A program made the position numbers and the translations under genes. From positions 614,743 through 678,742 of the forward strand of contig MNCI01012713.1 in assembly GCA_015680685.1 (NCBI GenBank): a stretch of 64,000 nt of DNA, given 5' to 3'. The notes beneath the pieces are model-generated. The model made no database searches, was not told where the DNA came from, and saw nothing but the letters and a program-made list of their open reading frames with translations. The DNA is from Gnetum montanum. Its lineage: Eukaryota; Streptophyta; Gnetopsida; Gnetales; Gnetaceae. This document shows, in pieces, positions 47,801 through 60,431 of this stretch (the stretch's first letter is position 1; the number at the start of each line of letters is the position of its first letter).

Positions 47801-48500
47801 TTTTACACGTTTGGTGGTTTCTAAGGTAACAAAAGATTGGACTCATTCCTTTTCTTTGTAATTGTAAAGATTATGCTTGTTAGATTAGGCTTCTTTCCAT
47901 GTCAGATTCATTATATGCTATAGGTGGTATGTTGTTCTTTCATAGTTCAATTGGACTCTTCATTAATAGTGTATCCTTATTTTATGAGTTTGTTTCACTT
48001 GAGAACATAAGAGATTAATGTAAAATAATATTTTTATCTATTCTTATTGTAAGCCTTTATCAATTGTGATAACCTTATGTTTAAATAGTATGGCTTAATG
48101 TTTTGGTGGTTGTCATTTCAATTTTATTTATGTGTTGGTTATAGTTATTTCCATTGGTAGAAGATGCTTATATTTTGGTTCTTTGATAAATCTCTTATCT
48201 ATAATAACTTTTTGGATTTGTGTTTGGATTATTCCTTGCAATTTCTTATGCTTGTCATTTGTTTGGCAAGGTGCATAGTCTCGTTACACTAATGTAATAA
48301 TTGTTTTTTGAACTTGGGGACTAGTGTAGCTTGTTAGTAGCAGTTTGCATTAGGTACCTGACAACCATGGCTTTTCTTGAGGTCCTTAGATGAAACACCC
48401 CAAAGAAATTCATATTATAACCCATAGCCAAACTTCATTGTAATTTGGCAGAAAAATGAAGGTAGATACAAGTGCCTTATTTCCCCAAAAATCTAGCGTT
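44900..48500. other. AT-rich intergenic stretch without recognised genes
   Basis: No supported coding region in either strand. Around 45620-46400 the plus strand is rich in TTAG/GTTAGCAT words. At 45905-46065 a sequence with GTAGGTTCAATTCTTAC on the minus strand could be another tRNA-type SINE, but the A box is unclear. Confidence 0.6.
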
Positions 48501-48501
48501 T

Positions 48502-48665
48502 TGGCCTCATGTTACCAATGCTAACGTTGATGCTAGTGTTATGGCCTCATGTTATCAATGCTGACATTGACACTAGATAACATAGAAAGGTAGCGTACAA
48601 AAGTTGGGCATGTTACCGATGCTGACATTGATGCTAGACAATATACAAAGGTAGCATACAAAGGT
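48502..48665. repeat. Three-unit irregular tandem repeat
   Basis: Units 48502-48541, 48542-48604 and 48605-48665 share CATGTTACCAATGCTGACAT then TGATGCTAGA. The second and third also share CAAAGGTAGCATACAAA. Confidence 0.8.
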
Positions 48666-49713
48666 GTTCTATGTATGACAAAAGGTGCTAGAAATTTGTC
48701 AACTATCATGATAGACTTTACTGGCAACAAGATAGGGACCCAAGGCCTATTTAAACAATTATATATCTCATCATAAGGAATTTATGGCATTTTTCATCTG
48801 CATTGAACCTAAGTATTTTGAAGCAATGTAGACTCCTAAGAGTCCATAATGACCACCATCATTCTTCCATAGCATAGACCACTGGAGTAGACAAGCGAAG
48901 TTAAGAAGCAGATTCATGTGGATATGTTGTAGAATACACCCTACAGCTGTATCAAAGCTCAAGGGCACTATTGCATCTTTTGGATTTTCTAAAACCCAGA
49001 ATTTGTATCTCATGAACCTTTACTTGTAGCATTTTATTTCACAACATTAATATCAAAGTTGTAGTTTTGCCTTTGTTTTGTCATTTTCCTATTATGGTCT
49101 TCCGCATTATGTTTTAAAATTTAGATGATTTATTTGCATCTTTTTGTATCACCTAGTAATAGATGTTCAAGTCCTCAAGTGATTTATTGGACTATTTGAG
49201 GCACTCATAGATCCTTGTTGAGGCATGTGGATTTGTGAGTTAAATTGTTTGGATGAGAATCTTCATTCCTTCGGCATAAAATTTGTTTGTCACTACAGTT
49301 TCTGGTGCTAGAAGGAGGGCCTCCACCTAACTTCTTCGTCTAAACTTGTTGCAATGTTTGCCTAATTCTACCGATAGTGTCTTGTCAACAATTTAATCAA
49401 AAAATTATTCTTGGTTTTTACTTGGTGCAGTGTGTGTACCACAATCAGTTTTTGGTCAAGACATAGTTTTTTCTATCACTAGTTATAGTACAGTTTACAA
49501 CATATCCCTTTCTCCTTGCAATTGACAACTTTGAGAAAATTATTGTTATTATTGTTGTGGTAGTGCAAAGCATTGCTACCCACCATATGCTAGAGAGAAC
49601 TTATTAAAAATAATAAAAGTAACTTTTAATTTTACCATCGTGGTTGCAATGCATATGCTAATACCTTTGCCTAGTTTCCCAACATTAATAAAACCTAGAA
49701 AATTTCAAGTTTT

Positions 49714-49801
49714 CATTGATGCTACGACTCATTGACGCTACAACCCTCAATGATACTATAACTCTCATTGACGTTGCAACCCTCATTAATGCTACAACCT
49801 A
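49714..49801. repeat. 18-bp tandem repeat, five units
   Basis: CATTGACGCTACAACCCT and variants at 49714, 49730, 49748, 49766 and 49784; the first is 16 bp. Confidence 0.88.
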
Positions 49802-49899
49802 CATACGCTAAAGATTTTACTTTCTATGCATGCTAAAGCTTTTGCCTAGTTAAATACTCAGTTAATGCCTTTCCACAAATCCACTGTATTGCCACTCCA

Positions 49900-52432
49900 C
49901 CTTACCTACATGGCCTCTAGTTAGGATGTAGTTCACATTTATGACCCAAAGGATCCAACAGTCATTGAGTGTAGGCAATCACTTTGGCAGAGGGGCAAGA
50001 ACCCAGATTTCATGGTAATCAATGAGGAGTTTTATAATTTTCTTTGCACTAAAATACAAGCTACGCTTACCATACCACATTCTAAGTCTGACGCTAAGCA
50101 TTAGTTTGAAATTATAAATTGGGATGGGAAAGAATACATTCCATCATCCTATGATAAAATTCTCCTAATTGACTTCTATGCACACATATTAATACAACTT
50201 AGAGATGTTGATGAGTGGAGTGAGGAGATTAGCTTAGATGGATACCAAGAGGAGCAAGATGAATTTGAGGCTAAACATGAATCAACACCTTCATCAGGAG
50301 CCTCTTCTAACAATAAGCTCCTCAAACAATTGTCCCCTGTTCCACATCTCTTGTATCATATGTGGGAAAAGTTCCTCAACCTTCTTCTCCTCCTACTCAT
50401 CCCACCATATTTGGATCAACACCCATTATTGTCATACATCAAGCTCAACTAGTGTCCCAACCTACCTCTCTCTTTTCATTAAGGCCCTTTGCAATGCAAC
50501 CTTGCTCTACATGATCATCACCCATGGTATCTAACACATCCCATCCTTTCTTCATTCCATTGGGGCCTCTTTATGGGACCGCAATCTATGCAAGCCTCTC
50601 ACACCCCTTTCATCCCCTTCATCCCTCAAGTCCCAATGCAAACCTCATTTTCTTTGTTTAACCATCCCACCATAGTGATCACCTAGCCTTTGCCATCAAT
50701 ACTGATGCCTATTGCATGGCTCCAAGCCTCTCAACTTCCTTTACAAACATTTCTACAAATACCACAACTTGTTGGAATGCCCCAAGGCTTGGATCAAGCA
50801 TTTCAAATGATCCAAAACGTCATCAAAGAGGTACAAAGACTCAAAGCCTCAACCACTTCAAGACCTTAGTAACCAATTTGTCAGTCACTTCAAATACAAC
50901 TTGAAGCCTGATACAACATTTTACCAACTTATGAAGGTAAAGTAGGGGTCACTTGAACTAGTAAAAAGGTTCATTTATATATGGAATGCAATGCTCAATG
51001 AGATCCCTAAGCTCATTTCTAAAATCCACCTCTTGGCCATCTTCAAGGAAGTAGTTAATGACTTTATCATGTTGAAGCTATATTACTTAGAACCTCGGTC
51101 ATTGGGCCAAGCCTTTTCACAAACCAAGAACATAGACAAAGCTGTTGAAGCGAGCAACGATTTGGCCTATGTGACCTATAAAAACAAACACACAAGGAGG
51201 GATAGAGATAGAATTAAGTAAGAGCAAAAAATTATGGCTATGGTATCTAAGGATTCAAAACAAGTAGAAGGGCAGAGATCATTGCCATAAAACACACCTC
51301 TTGGCTCATCACAACCATTCACATTATACCAACCAAGACCTAACTTCGAACACAAAGATAGGCCTGAGTACACAAAGTTTCATATAAATTCCTTTGAGCT
51401 TCTAGAATAGTTGCTTAAAAACAACTAAATTCAACATAAGCAATTGTCTATGGAGGCTCATAAGAGGCATGATCATCTTTGTGACATAGCCAGAGACTTA
51501 ATGATAGTAGTTAAAGTTGATTTGAAGTTATCAAAGTACTTCAAGCTGGATAGGTTTTGTCATTACCATCAAATGACTAGTCATGACACCAATTTTTTCC
51601 TAGCATTGGAAGATGACATTGAGAAGATGATTGATAGTGGAGAGCTATTATTGAATGAACCCAACTCTCCACCAACAATAACTCCTATACTATAGTCTCA
51701 TTCACAAAAACCAAACAGTCTAACCCTCCTAGAAAACCATTTATTATCAAGGTACCATCCCAACCTTAAAACATAAAGTCTAAAGCTCCCTTTGTCATTA
51801 GGGTACCATGACCTCCAACCCCTAATAAGCCCTTTATTATACAATTCCCACCTTCAGTGGCATCAACTTCACAACTCAAACCGCACATTACCAACTCTCC
51901 TAAAGAACCATTCATTATTATGATCCCTCCACCATCAATAAACAAACCCATAACAAATTTTGATCAAAGTTGATCCATAGTGCTGAATAATTCAACAATT
52001 AACAAGAAGTAATCACCAGAAAGGCAACAAAAACAACTTATTGCTAAACCTATAAGTAAGCCCATTGAAGGTGGACAAGAACAAAAGGCTTGGAAAGAAG
52101 TTGACCCATCAAGATCTACACCAAGACTAGCTACATCCATGGACAAGGGGCCCAAGGCACATACTTTGAAACATGAGCCACAAACTTTAGGAAGGATGGA
52201 GGAAATTAAGATCACTAAGGTTGAAAGATCACATGCTAAGGAAAAGAATTTTCTTTTAACATAAGCAAAATGGTTCCTCAAACAAAAGAACACGTCATTG
52301 ATCCTATACAACTTGGTCATGACTTCTCATGCTTATTGGAATTTGCTAGCTCAAGTGTTAACTTTTATCTCTATGAGAGGAGACATTCTTGCCAATAAGG
52401 GGTCTATCCACTCTATAATTGAGCAAGCTTCA
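49900..52432 (+). pseudogene. Gypsy gag remnant, plus strand, cut off at 52433
   Basis: GQAFSQTKNIDKAVEASNDL (51100-51170); a Gag tail FCHYHQMTSHDTNFFLALED..IEKMIDSGELLLNE (51550-51660); then a proline-rich part with repeated PFIIxxP (51730-51950), and a HAKEKNFLLT..FLKQ..LILYNL segment before a protease would be expected. Typical Gypsy Gag-Pro spacing. A primer-site-like CTGGTGCTAGAAGGAGGG lies at about 49301. Many stops. Truncated where the opposite-strand Gypsy element starts. Confidence 0.7.
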
Positions 52433-52817
52433 TGATGAGTGATGAGTAGACCCTACACCCAACCATACAAATCACTAAGCATTCATGCATAGTCCAGTTG
52501 AATTCTGTGGACTTATAGCCTTCTAAGTACACTGGTCTTTATTAAGTGAAACTACTTGTTGCAATCGTTGTCTTCCCAATTATAGTTGTGAAATGCAAAG
52601 CTATGGTTAAGTGCAACTAAGGCATATGGTTTTTATAATTTTTATGTTTTATGTTTTAAGTCACCTAAGAATACAAAATAATGAACAAAATAATTAAATT
52701 GATAATTTAATCTAACTAGCTACACCTAACTAAGCCTAAGATAAGCATCCATTCCCACTTTCCGTACACATCTTGAACACATTTAATGCTATTGGGTTAT
52801 CATTAAGCATCATTGGG
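52433..52817 (-). repeat. 3' LTR of minus-strand Gypsy, truncated
   Basis: Plus-strand start TGATGAGTGATGAGTAGACC, aligned with 59056-59452. About 210 bp of the LTR's 5' part are missing relative to the 595-bp partner. Confidence 0.85.
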
Positions 52818-52819
52818 AT

Positions 52820-53990
52820 TGAGCATGGTTGTCCATATGATGAGGTGTTGGTGGCACTAGCTTGCTTAGGCTCATGAAAAGGTTTTAGTTGTTGCGTGTT
52901 GACCAATTGTTTCTTGTTCAGGTTGTTAAGTATGTAGACAAACATGGCCCTAGAAGAAAAGGTTTCATAGATGATATAAGGCCCTTTGCACAATGTTTGG
53001 AACTTAGTTCATTGAGGTACATGTGTGGGGTTCCAGTAGAGGACCTTGTCTTTAGGTTTTAATTTGAATTTCTTTATTCTAAGATCATGCATTTTTTGTT
53101 AAATGTCTTATGCACTTCATTCAAGGATAGGGCAACTAATCGATTTTCATTTAACACATTGAGGTTGATCAATCTTTCTTTTTGTGCTAGGTTGAGGTTA
53201 AGATCTAAATCATAGGCTATTGAAAGTGTTTGGAGCTTAGATTGAATTGGAAGAGTTGGTAATTATTTATACACCAGCTCATAGGGAGACTAGCCTATAG
53301 GGAGATTCCATGTGGAGCTATAGGCCTAAATGGCATCATTTAGTTTTGTGCTCTAGTCTCTCCTATATTTGCTGATTGTTCAAGTTAAAATCTTAGTGAT
53401 TTCCCTATCCATAACTTCTAATTGACCATTAGCTTAGGAATGGTAGGGTGTTGTTAGTTTATGTTCAACCCATAAGCATTATATGAGCTTGTGAAAAGTG
53501 GCACCTATAAGCTAAGTACCATTGTCAAAACTTAGTGCACGTGGCACTTCAAACCTTTTTACATCATTTTGCTATACAAACTAAGTAGCAGTGAAAAAAG
53601 ATGTATAGTCGATGAAGACTATTGCTTCTACTCATTTAGTATAATAGTCAATAGTGACTATTATGTATGCCTTTCCATTTGACATGGGTGTGATGGGACC
53701 CATGAAGTCCATGCCCTAGATGTCGAAAGGTTCTAGTGATTGGATCCATTGTTGAGGCCCCTCCATTTGAGTAGTCATCCCACCATCTCATTAACAATGT
53801 TCACAAGAGTAGACAAATTGGTGGACATCCCTAAAGATTGTTGGCTAGTAATACCCTGCCATTAGGATCTTAATGGCTATGCATCTCCTTGCACAATGGT
53901 CGCCACAAGGACCCTCATGAGTGTCTTGGAGAATGCGTAGTTGTGTAGCATCAAGAACACACCAACAAACCAGGCCATCGATGCACATCT
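52820..53990 (-). pseudogene. Gypsy integrase remnant
   Basis: Minus: zinc finger HEGPCGDHCARRC, then FDI.GMDFMGPITPMSNGKA, YYTKWVEAIVFIDYTS, RALSFDNGT, TTPYHS.ANGQLEVMDREI, INLNVLNENRLVALSLNE, and C-terminal CAKGPYIIYETFSSRAM, NTQQLKPFHE. The D-D-E residues are visible; stops interrupt it about every 50-100 codons. Confidence 0.9.
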
Positions 53991-54042
53991 TGTAAAGATG
54001 TTTGTTAATCTCCATGAAGTGTTTGGCTTGATGAAGAAATTA

Positions 54043-54531
54043 TTATTTCTTTTGGAAGTCTAGTTCTTGTGGCATCTCTTGAGTGAGAAGATAAGTTAGG
54101 ATTGATTCAATAGGCACTTGTTCATTTATTGCACCGACTAGGAGGAGTTCATTAGGAAATTGACTAGAGAGTGGGATCTCATTCTCTTTGTTGTTCCATC
54201 GTAATCGAGACAAGTGATTAGTGACCATATTCTTAGTTCCCTTTCGATTTACCATTATAAGATCAAACTCTTGCAAGATCACCAGCCATTGTATAACACA
54301 GGGACTTATTATTAGTTTATTCATCAAGAAGTGAATGGACTTGTGATTATTGTGCATGAACACCTTATATTCAAGTACATAGTGCCTAAAAGTTTCTAAG
54401 GCATACACCATGGCCATTAGCTCTTTATCTGTTATGATGTAATTGAGTTGTGTACCCACAATGCTTTGGCTTGCATAGTGGATATAATATGGATGTTTCT
54501 GATTGTCCAACTGCATAAGCACAGCTCCCAA
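54043..54531 (-). pseudogene. Gypsy RNase H domain, open for 162 codons
   Basis: GAVLMQLDNQKHPYYIHYAS, DKELMAMVYALETFRHYVLE, KVFMHNNHKSIHFLMNKL, RKGTKNMVTNHLSRL. The usual DHKAL is NNHKSI here. Upstream in frame: DASNYALGAVLM. Confidence 0.92.
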
Positions 54532-54599
54532 GGCATAGTTTGATGCATCTATAATAATGTGAAATGGTTAGTACCAATCAGGTGCTTGTAGAATTAGAG

Positions 54600-55240
54600 T
54601 ATTTACAAGCTTCTCCTTAAGATTCTAGAATGCCTTTTCACATTCCTTAGTCCATATGAACGAAACATCTTTCTTTGTTAGCTCGACCAATGATTTTGCA
54701 GTCTTAGAGAAATTCTTTATGAATTGTCGGTAGTAGCTAGTGTGTCCAAGGAATGACCACACGTCTTTAATGATTTTCAGGTTGCAGGTTATTCATTGGA
54801 TGACCCTAATCTTTTTAGGGTTCACCTCAATCCCTTCTTATGAGATTCTGTGCCCTAATACAATGCCTTCCTGGACTATGAGATGGCTCTTTTGCCAATT
54901 GAGCTGAGGATTGATCTCCACAAATCTTTTAAGCACTTGCTCAAGGCGGTCCAGAGCTTGTTCAAATGTAGCACCATAGGTGTAAACGTCATCCATGAAA
55001 ACTTGCACCTTGCTACCAATTTGCTACTAAAAAAATGCTTAGGACAAGGCATTGGAAATTTGCAGGAGCATTGCATAGGTCAAACGCCACATTTCGAAAT
55101 GGAAAAGTCCCCCAAAAACTTGTGAATGTAGTTTTGGCTTGATCCTCTAGCATGATCTGGATTTGGTTATAGCCACTATAACCATCCAAAAAGCTATAAC
55201 AACAATGGCTAGAAATAGTATCCAATACCTAGTCCACAAA
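54600..55240 (-). pseudogene. Gypsy reverse transcriptase remnant
   Basis: FLDGYSGYNQIQIMLEDQAK, TTFTSFWGTFPFRN, LCNAPANFQ, then the catalytic box VFMDDVYTYG with FMDD at 54988-54999, and KDVWSFLGHTSYYRQFIKNF, FIWTKECEKAF. Frameshift between the first and second parts near 55020. Confidence 0.9.
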
Positions 55241-55849
55241 TGGGAATGGAAAATGATCTTTGAACAATGCCATGTTCAACAGCTTAAAATCAATATAGAC
55301 CTACCACTTGTCACCTTTCTTTGGAACAATTACAAGTGGGCTAACCTAATCATTATTAGCAATTAGATAGATGAACCCTACCTTGAGGAGTTTGTTCAAT
55401 TTCCTCTTTAACAATCTACTTCAATTTGGGGTTCAACTACTGTTGCGCCTACCTCTTTGACATCATGGTTAGATCAGTATAGATGTAATGTTGGCATATC
55501 CAAGGATCAATGCCTGTGAGTTTAGGATATGACCAAGCAAATACTATTGGCCATTTATTGACCACCTTCAACAACATCCTTTTCTGCTCAAAAGTAATGT
55601 TGGCATTGATTATCATTAGCTTGCTATTTTTTACAAATGCATATTCCATGCCAGTACATAGAGCTTTCAAATCTGTTTAAAATTCTTAGGAATTTCCAAC
55701 TTTCCCCAATTGGTATCATCAGGTTCATCATTAGAGATTTGGCAATGAACTTGCTCTAGTTCATCCATGCCTTCAACATAGGCACAAGTTAAGCTCTCAA
55801 TAGGTTCTGTGCAAAGTGTGCTACTTTTAGAATCAACTGTTAGCCACTG

Positions 55850-56400
55850 GGTACCCTCCTATTTCGTGGCTATTTTGTACAGGCACTCTTTTGAATTTTA
55901 GTTTCATTTGCACACTATCTGCATGCTTTAATTGATGTGATTTTAATAGGTGAGAGTTTCTGCATACAATTGCACCTGGTATCGCTATAAATGATGAATG
56001 GAACTCTCTTTTTCTCGATTTTTCCAAATGCACTTTCCTTGGAAATCTCCAAGGAAAGATCTTTGATGTCCATTCATGCATCAATAGTGCTCAACCAAGC
56101 CCTTCCCATAATGATTGGAAAGTTCCCCTTGCAATTGTTAACTTTAATCACCAGGAAATTGGCAGGATACGACCATCCACAGATAGTGGTTACAATGTCC
56201 TCCACTAATTCCAAGGGAATAGTGACGAACTGATTTGCTAATTCTAAATGAATATTGCTCTTCTTAAGAGGAGGAAGGTTCTAGGCATTTTACATTTCAT
56301 AGAAAATCAGATTAACACCAGAACCTGAATCAAGAAGAGCTTTGCATGGCTCATTTCTTGCAATTTGCAAATAGATGAGAGGACTTCTAGGATCAACTTT
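55850..56400 (-). pseudogene. Gypsy protease remnant
   Basis: Minus: PCKALLDSGSGVNLI (active DSG codons within 56309-56331), LELANQFVTIPLELVEDIVT, FLVIKVNNCKGNFPIIMGRA. Order and spacing fit the Athila-type aspartic protease. Confidence 0.82.
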
Positions 56401-58905
56401 CTTCTTGGGAAGGTTCCCAGCCTTGATCTAATCAGAAATAGCATGGGTTAACATGATTGTGTGAATTTTGGGAGGTGTTTGGTTTGAAGGGCTCTTGAAA
56501 GGAATGGATGCATAGGATGAGTAGACATAGGGTGACCAGCCACATAAGTTGGTGAGGGCTTTGTAGGATTATTGGTTTAGAAGAATGGTCTTTTATAAGA
56601 TCTGGGTTTCGAACCACTTGGTTAAGGAACTGGTTGTAAGTTAATAGTCCTAGTAGTGTTACGTTGTTGTGGCTATGTAGGAATTTTGTTTTGTATGGAT
56701 GAAGGAGGTAGTTATTGGGTTGAGGGTGAAGGAACATGTGTTGAAGGATGAGGAGGGTGATAAGGATATGTGGATTTCCTTTCTAGGAGATGGAGAATGA
56801 GTTCTGTAGTACTTTGAAGGGTAGTAGTGATGCTGAAAAGACATGTGACTAGAAGAGTCACGTAGAGACATGGGTTGCTGAACATAGTATCCATACAGAT
56901 CTGGCCATCAGTAAGGGTATTGCTACCTTGGTGGTGAAATCCTCCATGACTGTGGGTGCTTCCACTGATGGTACTGCTCATATGGTTGTGGTAGAGTTCC
57001 ACTTGGATAATAAGCTTATTGTTGTTGGTGGAACTGGCTTGGGTTGCCTTGAGGATAAGGAAACCTTTTGGATGCTTGCCTTCATGCCAGCCTAGGATTT
57101 AGAGCATACACTCCAAATTTCAATAAGTGTGACACAATAGGATAATATCTCTTGGGATGTTCATATTGGTAGATGTCACATCCACCAACATCATCTAATT
57201 CTTACTTTACAACCTCTTCTACTGTAGTAGCTTTACCCTTACCCCTTTGGTAAGCATGTTCAACTTCCTTCCTTCTCTAGCAATCATGATCACTACCTTG
57301 CTCATTGGATTATTCTACAATTTTTAGAGCTGTTTAAAATTTTTCATCCAAAGATTCTCACATTTTGTCAACCTTAGTTGAAATTTCAGACACAGATTTT
57401 TGAATTGACAAGGTTTTTTGCTGCACCACTTCATCAAGTGGTGCCTCCTCCTCATTGTCATAGAATCGACCCTCCCTTTTTGTAATGGAAGGATCTCAGT
57501 TATGCTTCTCAACACTTTCCTGTTTTCTCAACTCACATTCTTTTTTTGCTACCTCCTGAATCAGCCTTTGAATCTAATGAACTCTTGATTCTAGCAGTCT
57601 CCCTTGGGCATAAGCCTTAAGAGTTATTCTCGTTTCTAATCGAAGCCCATCTATAATATGGAGAAGCTACTCTCATTGAGAATAATCATGGCCAGGACAT
57701 CTGTGCAAAAGGGATTAATACTTGTCTATGGCTACATACAAGGGTTCATGTGTTTCTTATCGCTAACCTTGGATTTGCTTTCTCAAATTGGACACTCTAG
57801 AGTACATTTGATACTTTTCATGGAATAGATCAAGCATCGTACTTCATATATGAATTGATTTGAGGTCCAATGAGCAGTACCACCTTTTGCTTCTTTTATA
57901 AGTATAATGGAAAACAACTTAAGTTTCTAGTAATCATTTTCTATGTTTTGGAAGGCACATGCATCATGAAAGGCTTAAAGATGGGTTTCTAGACCTGAGT
58001 TATATCCCGCCTTAAATTTGGGAATATTGTTCATATCCAACTTCTTGATTTTGCTATCTTTCACATGCTTGCTTGGAATTCTAACTACCTTTGCAATGTT
58101 TAGCATACTTTGAGTTGCAAGTAAAGGTTCATCATTGTCATGATTTTGATGATGTTTATGATGTCCTCTGCTACTCCTTCATTCATGATGGGGCTTATGA
58201 TCATTGTCCCACTATTCACCTCCATCACGGTTTCATCCTCTGTAGTGTCAGTCAGAACCAAAATAAGATGAAGAAGATGTAGATGAAGATGGAGAAGGAC
58301 TACCACCACCATGGTTTATACCACCTCCTTTCCACTCATCTCGGCCACGATCATCAGGTTTATCATCATAACAATGCTTGCTCAAGCCCCTACCTTGACT
58401 CCCACTTCTGCCTAAATCTAGATTGTTGATAGTGGAGGGTAAGTGTGGGTTCAAGCCCCCTTCACCAAAGTCAAGGGGTGGAGAATCTTCATGTTCAGAA
58501 CCCTTAGAGGAAGGATCCTCCTTTTCATTTTGGTTCAGCAAGAATAATGGGTTAGTGAACTGCTTCCCCTTCGTAGCTTCATGACACTTCTCTTGATGTC
58601 GATCTCATTTGTGTTGTGTTTCTATGGGACAGTAGTCTTGATAGTCATGGTATTGCACAACATATTCATCATAGAGATTCTAGATGCCCAACCTCTTAAG
58701 ATTTTAGAGAAGCATCCCAAGAATAGACCAATTGGGAGGCAACACAACGTTGTCCTCCATATCTCTCCACCATAGTTGTTCATCTTGATGTAGGATGAAG
58801 GTGAAATCAGGTACAAACTCATTTGGATGAGTGTACACAACTTTGAATTCTTAGGGCATTGGTGGTTTGGATTCATCATGTTTGTGAGAAGAAGACATTT
58901 TGGAT
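56400..58905 (-). pseudogene. Gypsy gag remnant
   Basis: Starts about 58900 (MSSSHKHDESKPPMP). Central Gag part: IPKFKAGYNSGLETHL.AFHD and KLKLFSIILIKEA..TAHW (about 57860-58050), an E/K-rich coil near 57320-57520, and a Tyr/Pro/Gln-rich tail 56700-57070. No clear CCHC knuckle found. Open pieces such as 58248-58541 are parts of it. Confidence 0.72.
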
Positions 58906-59034
58906 TAAATAAAAATTTGGTGTTCTTAAATTATAATTATAATAATTATTTTTTGAAGGATTGTGACATTAGGGTTTGTTCCAATGATCTTAAATAATAT
59001 TCACTAAGTCCTAGATAACACGTGTTAAACTACA

Positions 59035-59055
59035 AGTCCCTGGCAACTGCGCCAA
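59035..59055 (-). other. Primer-binding site of minus-strand Gypsy
   Basis: Minus strand, directly after the LTR end TCATCA: TTGGCGCAGTTGCCAGGGA. It resembles the TGGCGCCGTTGCCGGGGA site known from many plant Athila/Tat elements. Confidence 0.85.
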
Positions 59056-59650
59056 TGATGAGCGGTGAGTAGACCCTATGCCCAACCATACGAATCATTA
59101 AGTGTTCATGTTGAATCCAATCAAATTCTATGGACTTATAGCCTTCTAAGTATATTAGTTTCTTAGAAGTGAAACTCACTGTTGCAATCATTGTCTTCCC
59201 AATTACACTTGTGAAATGAAAAGGTATAGTTAAGTGCAATTGAGGCATATGATTTTTATCATTTTTATGTTTTATGTTTTAAGTTGCCTAAGAATATAAA
59301 ATAATGAATAAAATAATTAAATTGCTAATTTAATCTAACTGGCTACAACTAACTAATCCTAACATAAGCATCTGTTCCCACTTGCCGTACATATCTTGAA
59401 CACATTTAATGCTAATGGATTACCAAACGTTAAGCGTTATTGGAATTACCAAGCGCCAAGCATATGCTCGAAGTGGTCGTACTTATGTGCTTAATTAATC
59501 ACTATTAAATTTAGATTAATTAATTACTTAATTACTTAAAGCATTAAAGAAAATTGAATAAAAAATTAAATGCATAAATAAACAATTAATCTATTTCAAT
59601 TATCAAAAAGCTCATCTTTATTGCCATACAAACTACCATGCTTAGGTACA
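59056..59650 (-). repeat. 5' LTR of minus-strand Gypsy
   Basis: TGATGAGCGG to GGTACA on the plus strand, 595 bp. The first ~397 bp match 52433-52817 at roughly 85%. Confidence 0.85.
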
Positions 59651-60400
59651 ATAGTTGATGAGTGGCGAGGTACCCCTACACTCAATCATACGAATACAAG
59701 CATTCATGCACGATCCGGTTGAACTCTGTGAATGGGCTAGTTGTGGTATCTAGATAGTTATACGTTGATCGCAATTCGCTATCTTCCCACTTGGACTAGT
59801 ATTTTCTTTGCCACGTATGGTTTAGTCTAGAGTGAGGTGTATGATGTGGTCTGAAGCTAGTGCTACTCCTAGAGGCAATGGAAAATAACTTTGTTTTAAG
59901 CCAGGAGGAAATGAGAGAAGAGAATCTAAGCTAGCCTAAGTGCGATGAGCATCTATCCTTAATCATCTGTACACATCTTGGACCTCGTGTACTACTTCTA
60001 GGATTATCAAGCATATATTACTTAAGTGCTCCTAGATACACTACTGGGTTACCAAGTAGTCACACTTAAATGCTCGTGATTAAGTTGTACCCACTCCATA
60101 ATTAATAACAGGGATAGTAAATGAAGGGTAAGAAATATTAATTAGGAAAACAATAAATAACAATAACAGTTAAGCAATTAAAACTAAGTGAATGCTGCAA
60201 TGATGAAGTAATCTCGATCTTTATTGTTGGTCATGTGCATGTCCAAGTACATCACACTTGAATAAAGGTTCCATACAATTACAATCATCACACTGTGGGC
60301 ATGCACTGGGGAAAGAGTTGAGATGAGCTAAAAATGAATAAAAAGACTGTACACTTACACCTACTGACTCCTACTTTATTTTTCCTACGCATCCAAAGGT

Positions 60401-60410
60401 GTATTTATAG
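60401..60410 (-). promoter_or_regulatory. Probable TATA box of the LTR
   Basis: Minus CTATAAATAC within GCCTATAAATACACC, a standard plant Pol II TATA context, inside the LTR with U3 on the higher-coordinate side. Confidence 0.65.
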
Positions 60411-60431
60411 GCTTACACAGGAGCCATGATA

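Larger units (their letters stand above)
52433..59650 (-). mobile_element. Gypsy LTR retrotransposon, minus strand (Athila/Tat-like)
   Basis: About 7.2 kb: 3' LTR 52433-52817 (short), integrase (about 52820-53960), RNase H (54043-54531), RT (about 54600-55240), protease (about 56300), gag (56400-58900), primer-binding site at 59035-59055, 5' LTR 59056-59650. Integrase wording (ANGQLEVMDREITKIL) and RT (FLDGYSGYNQI, FMDD) are of the Athila/Tat type. Every domain carries stops, so it is inactive. Confidence 0.9.

Noticed and set aside
51766-52320. Minus-strand open stretches rich in Gly/Val/Leu
   Set aside because: Shadows of the proline-rich gag tail on the plus strand.
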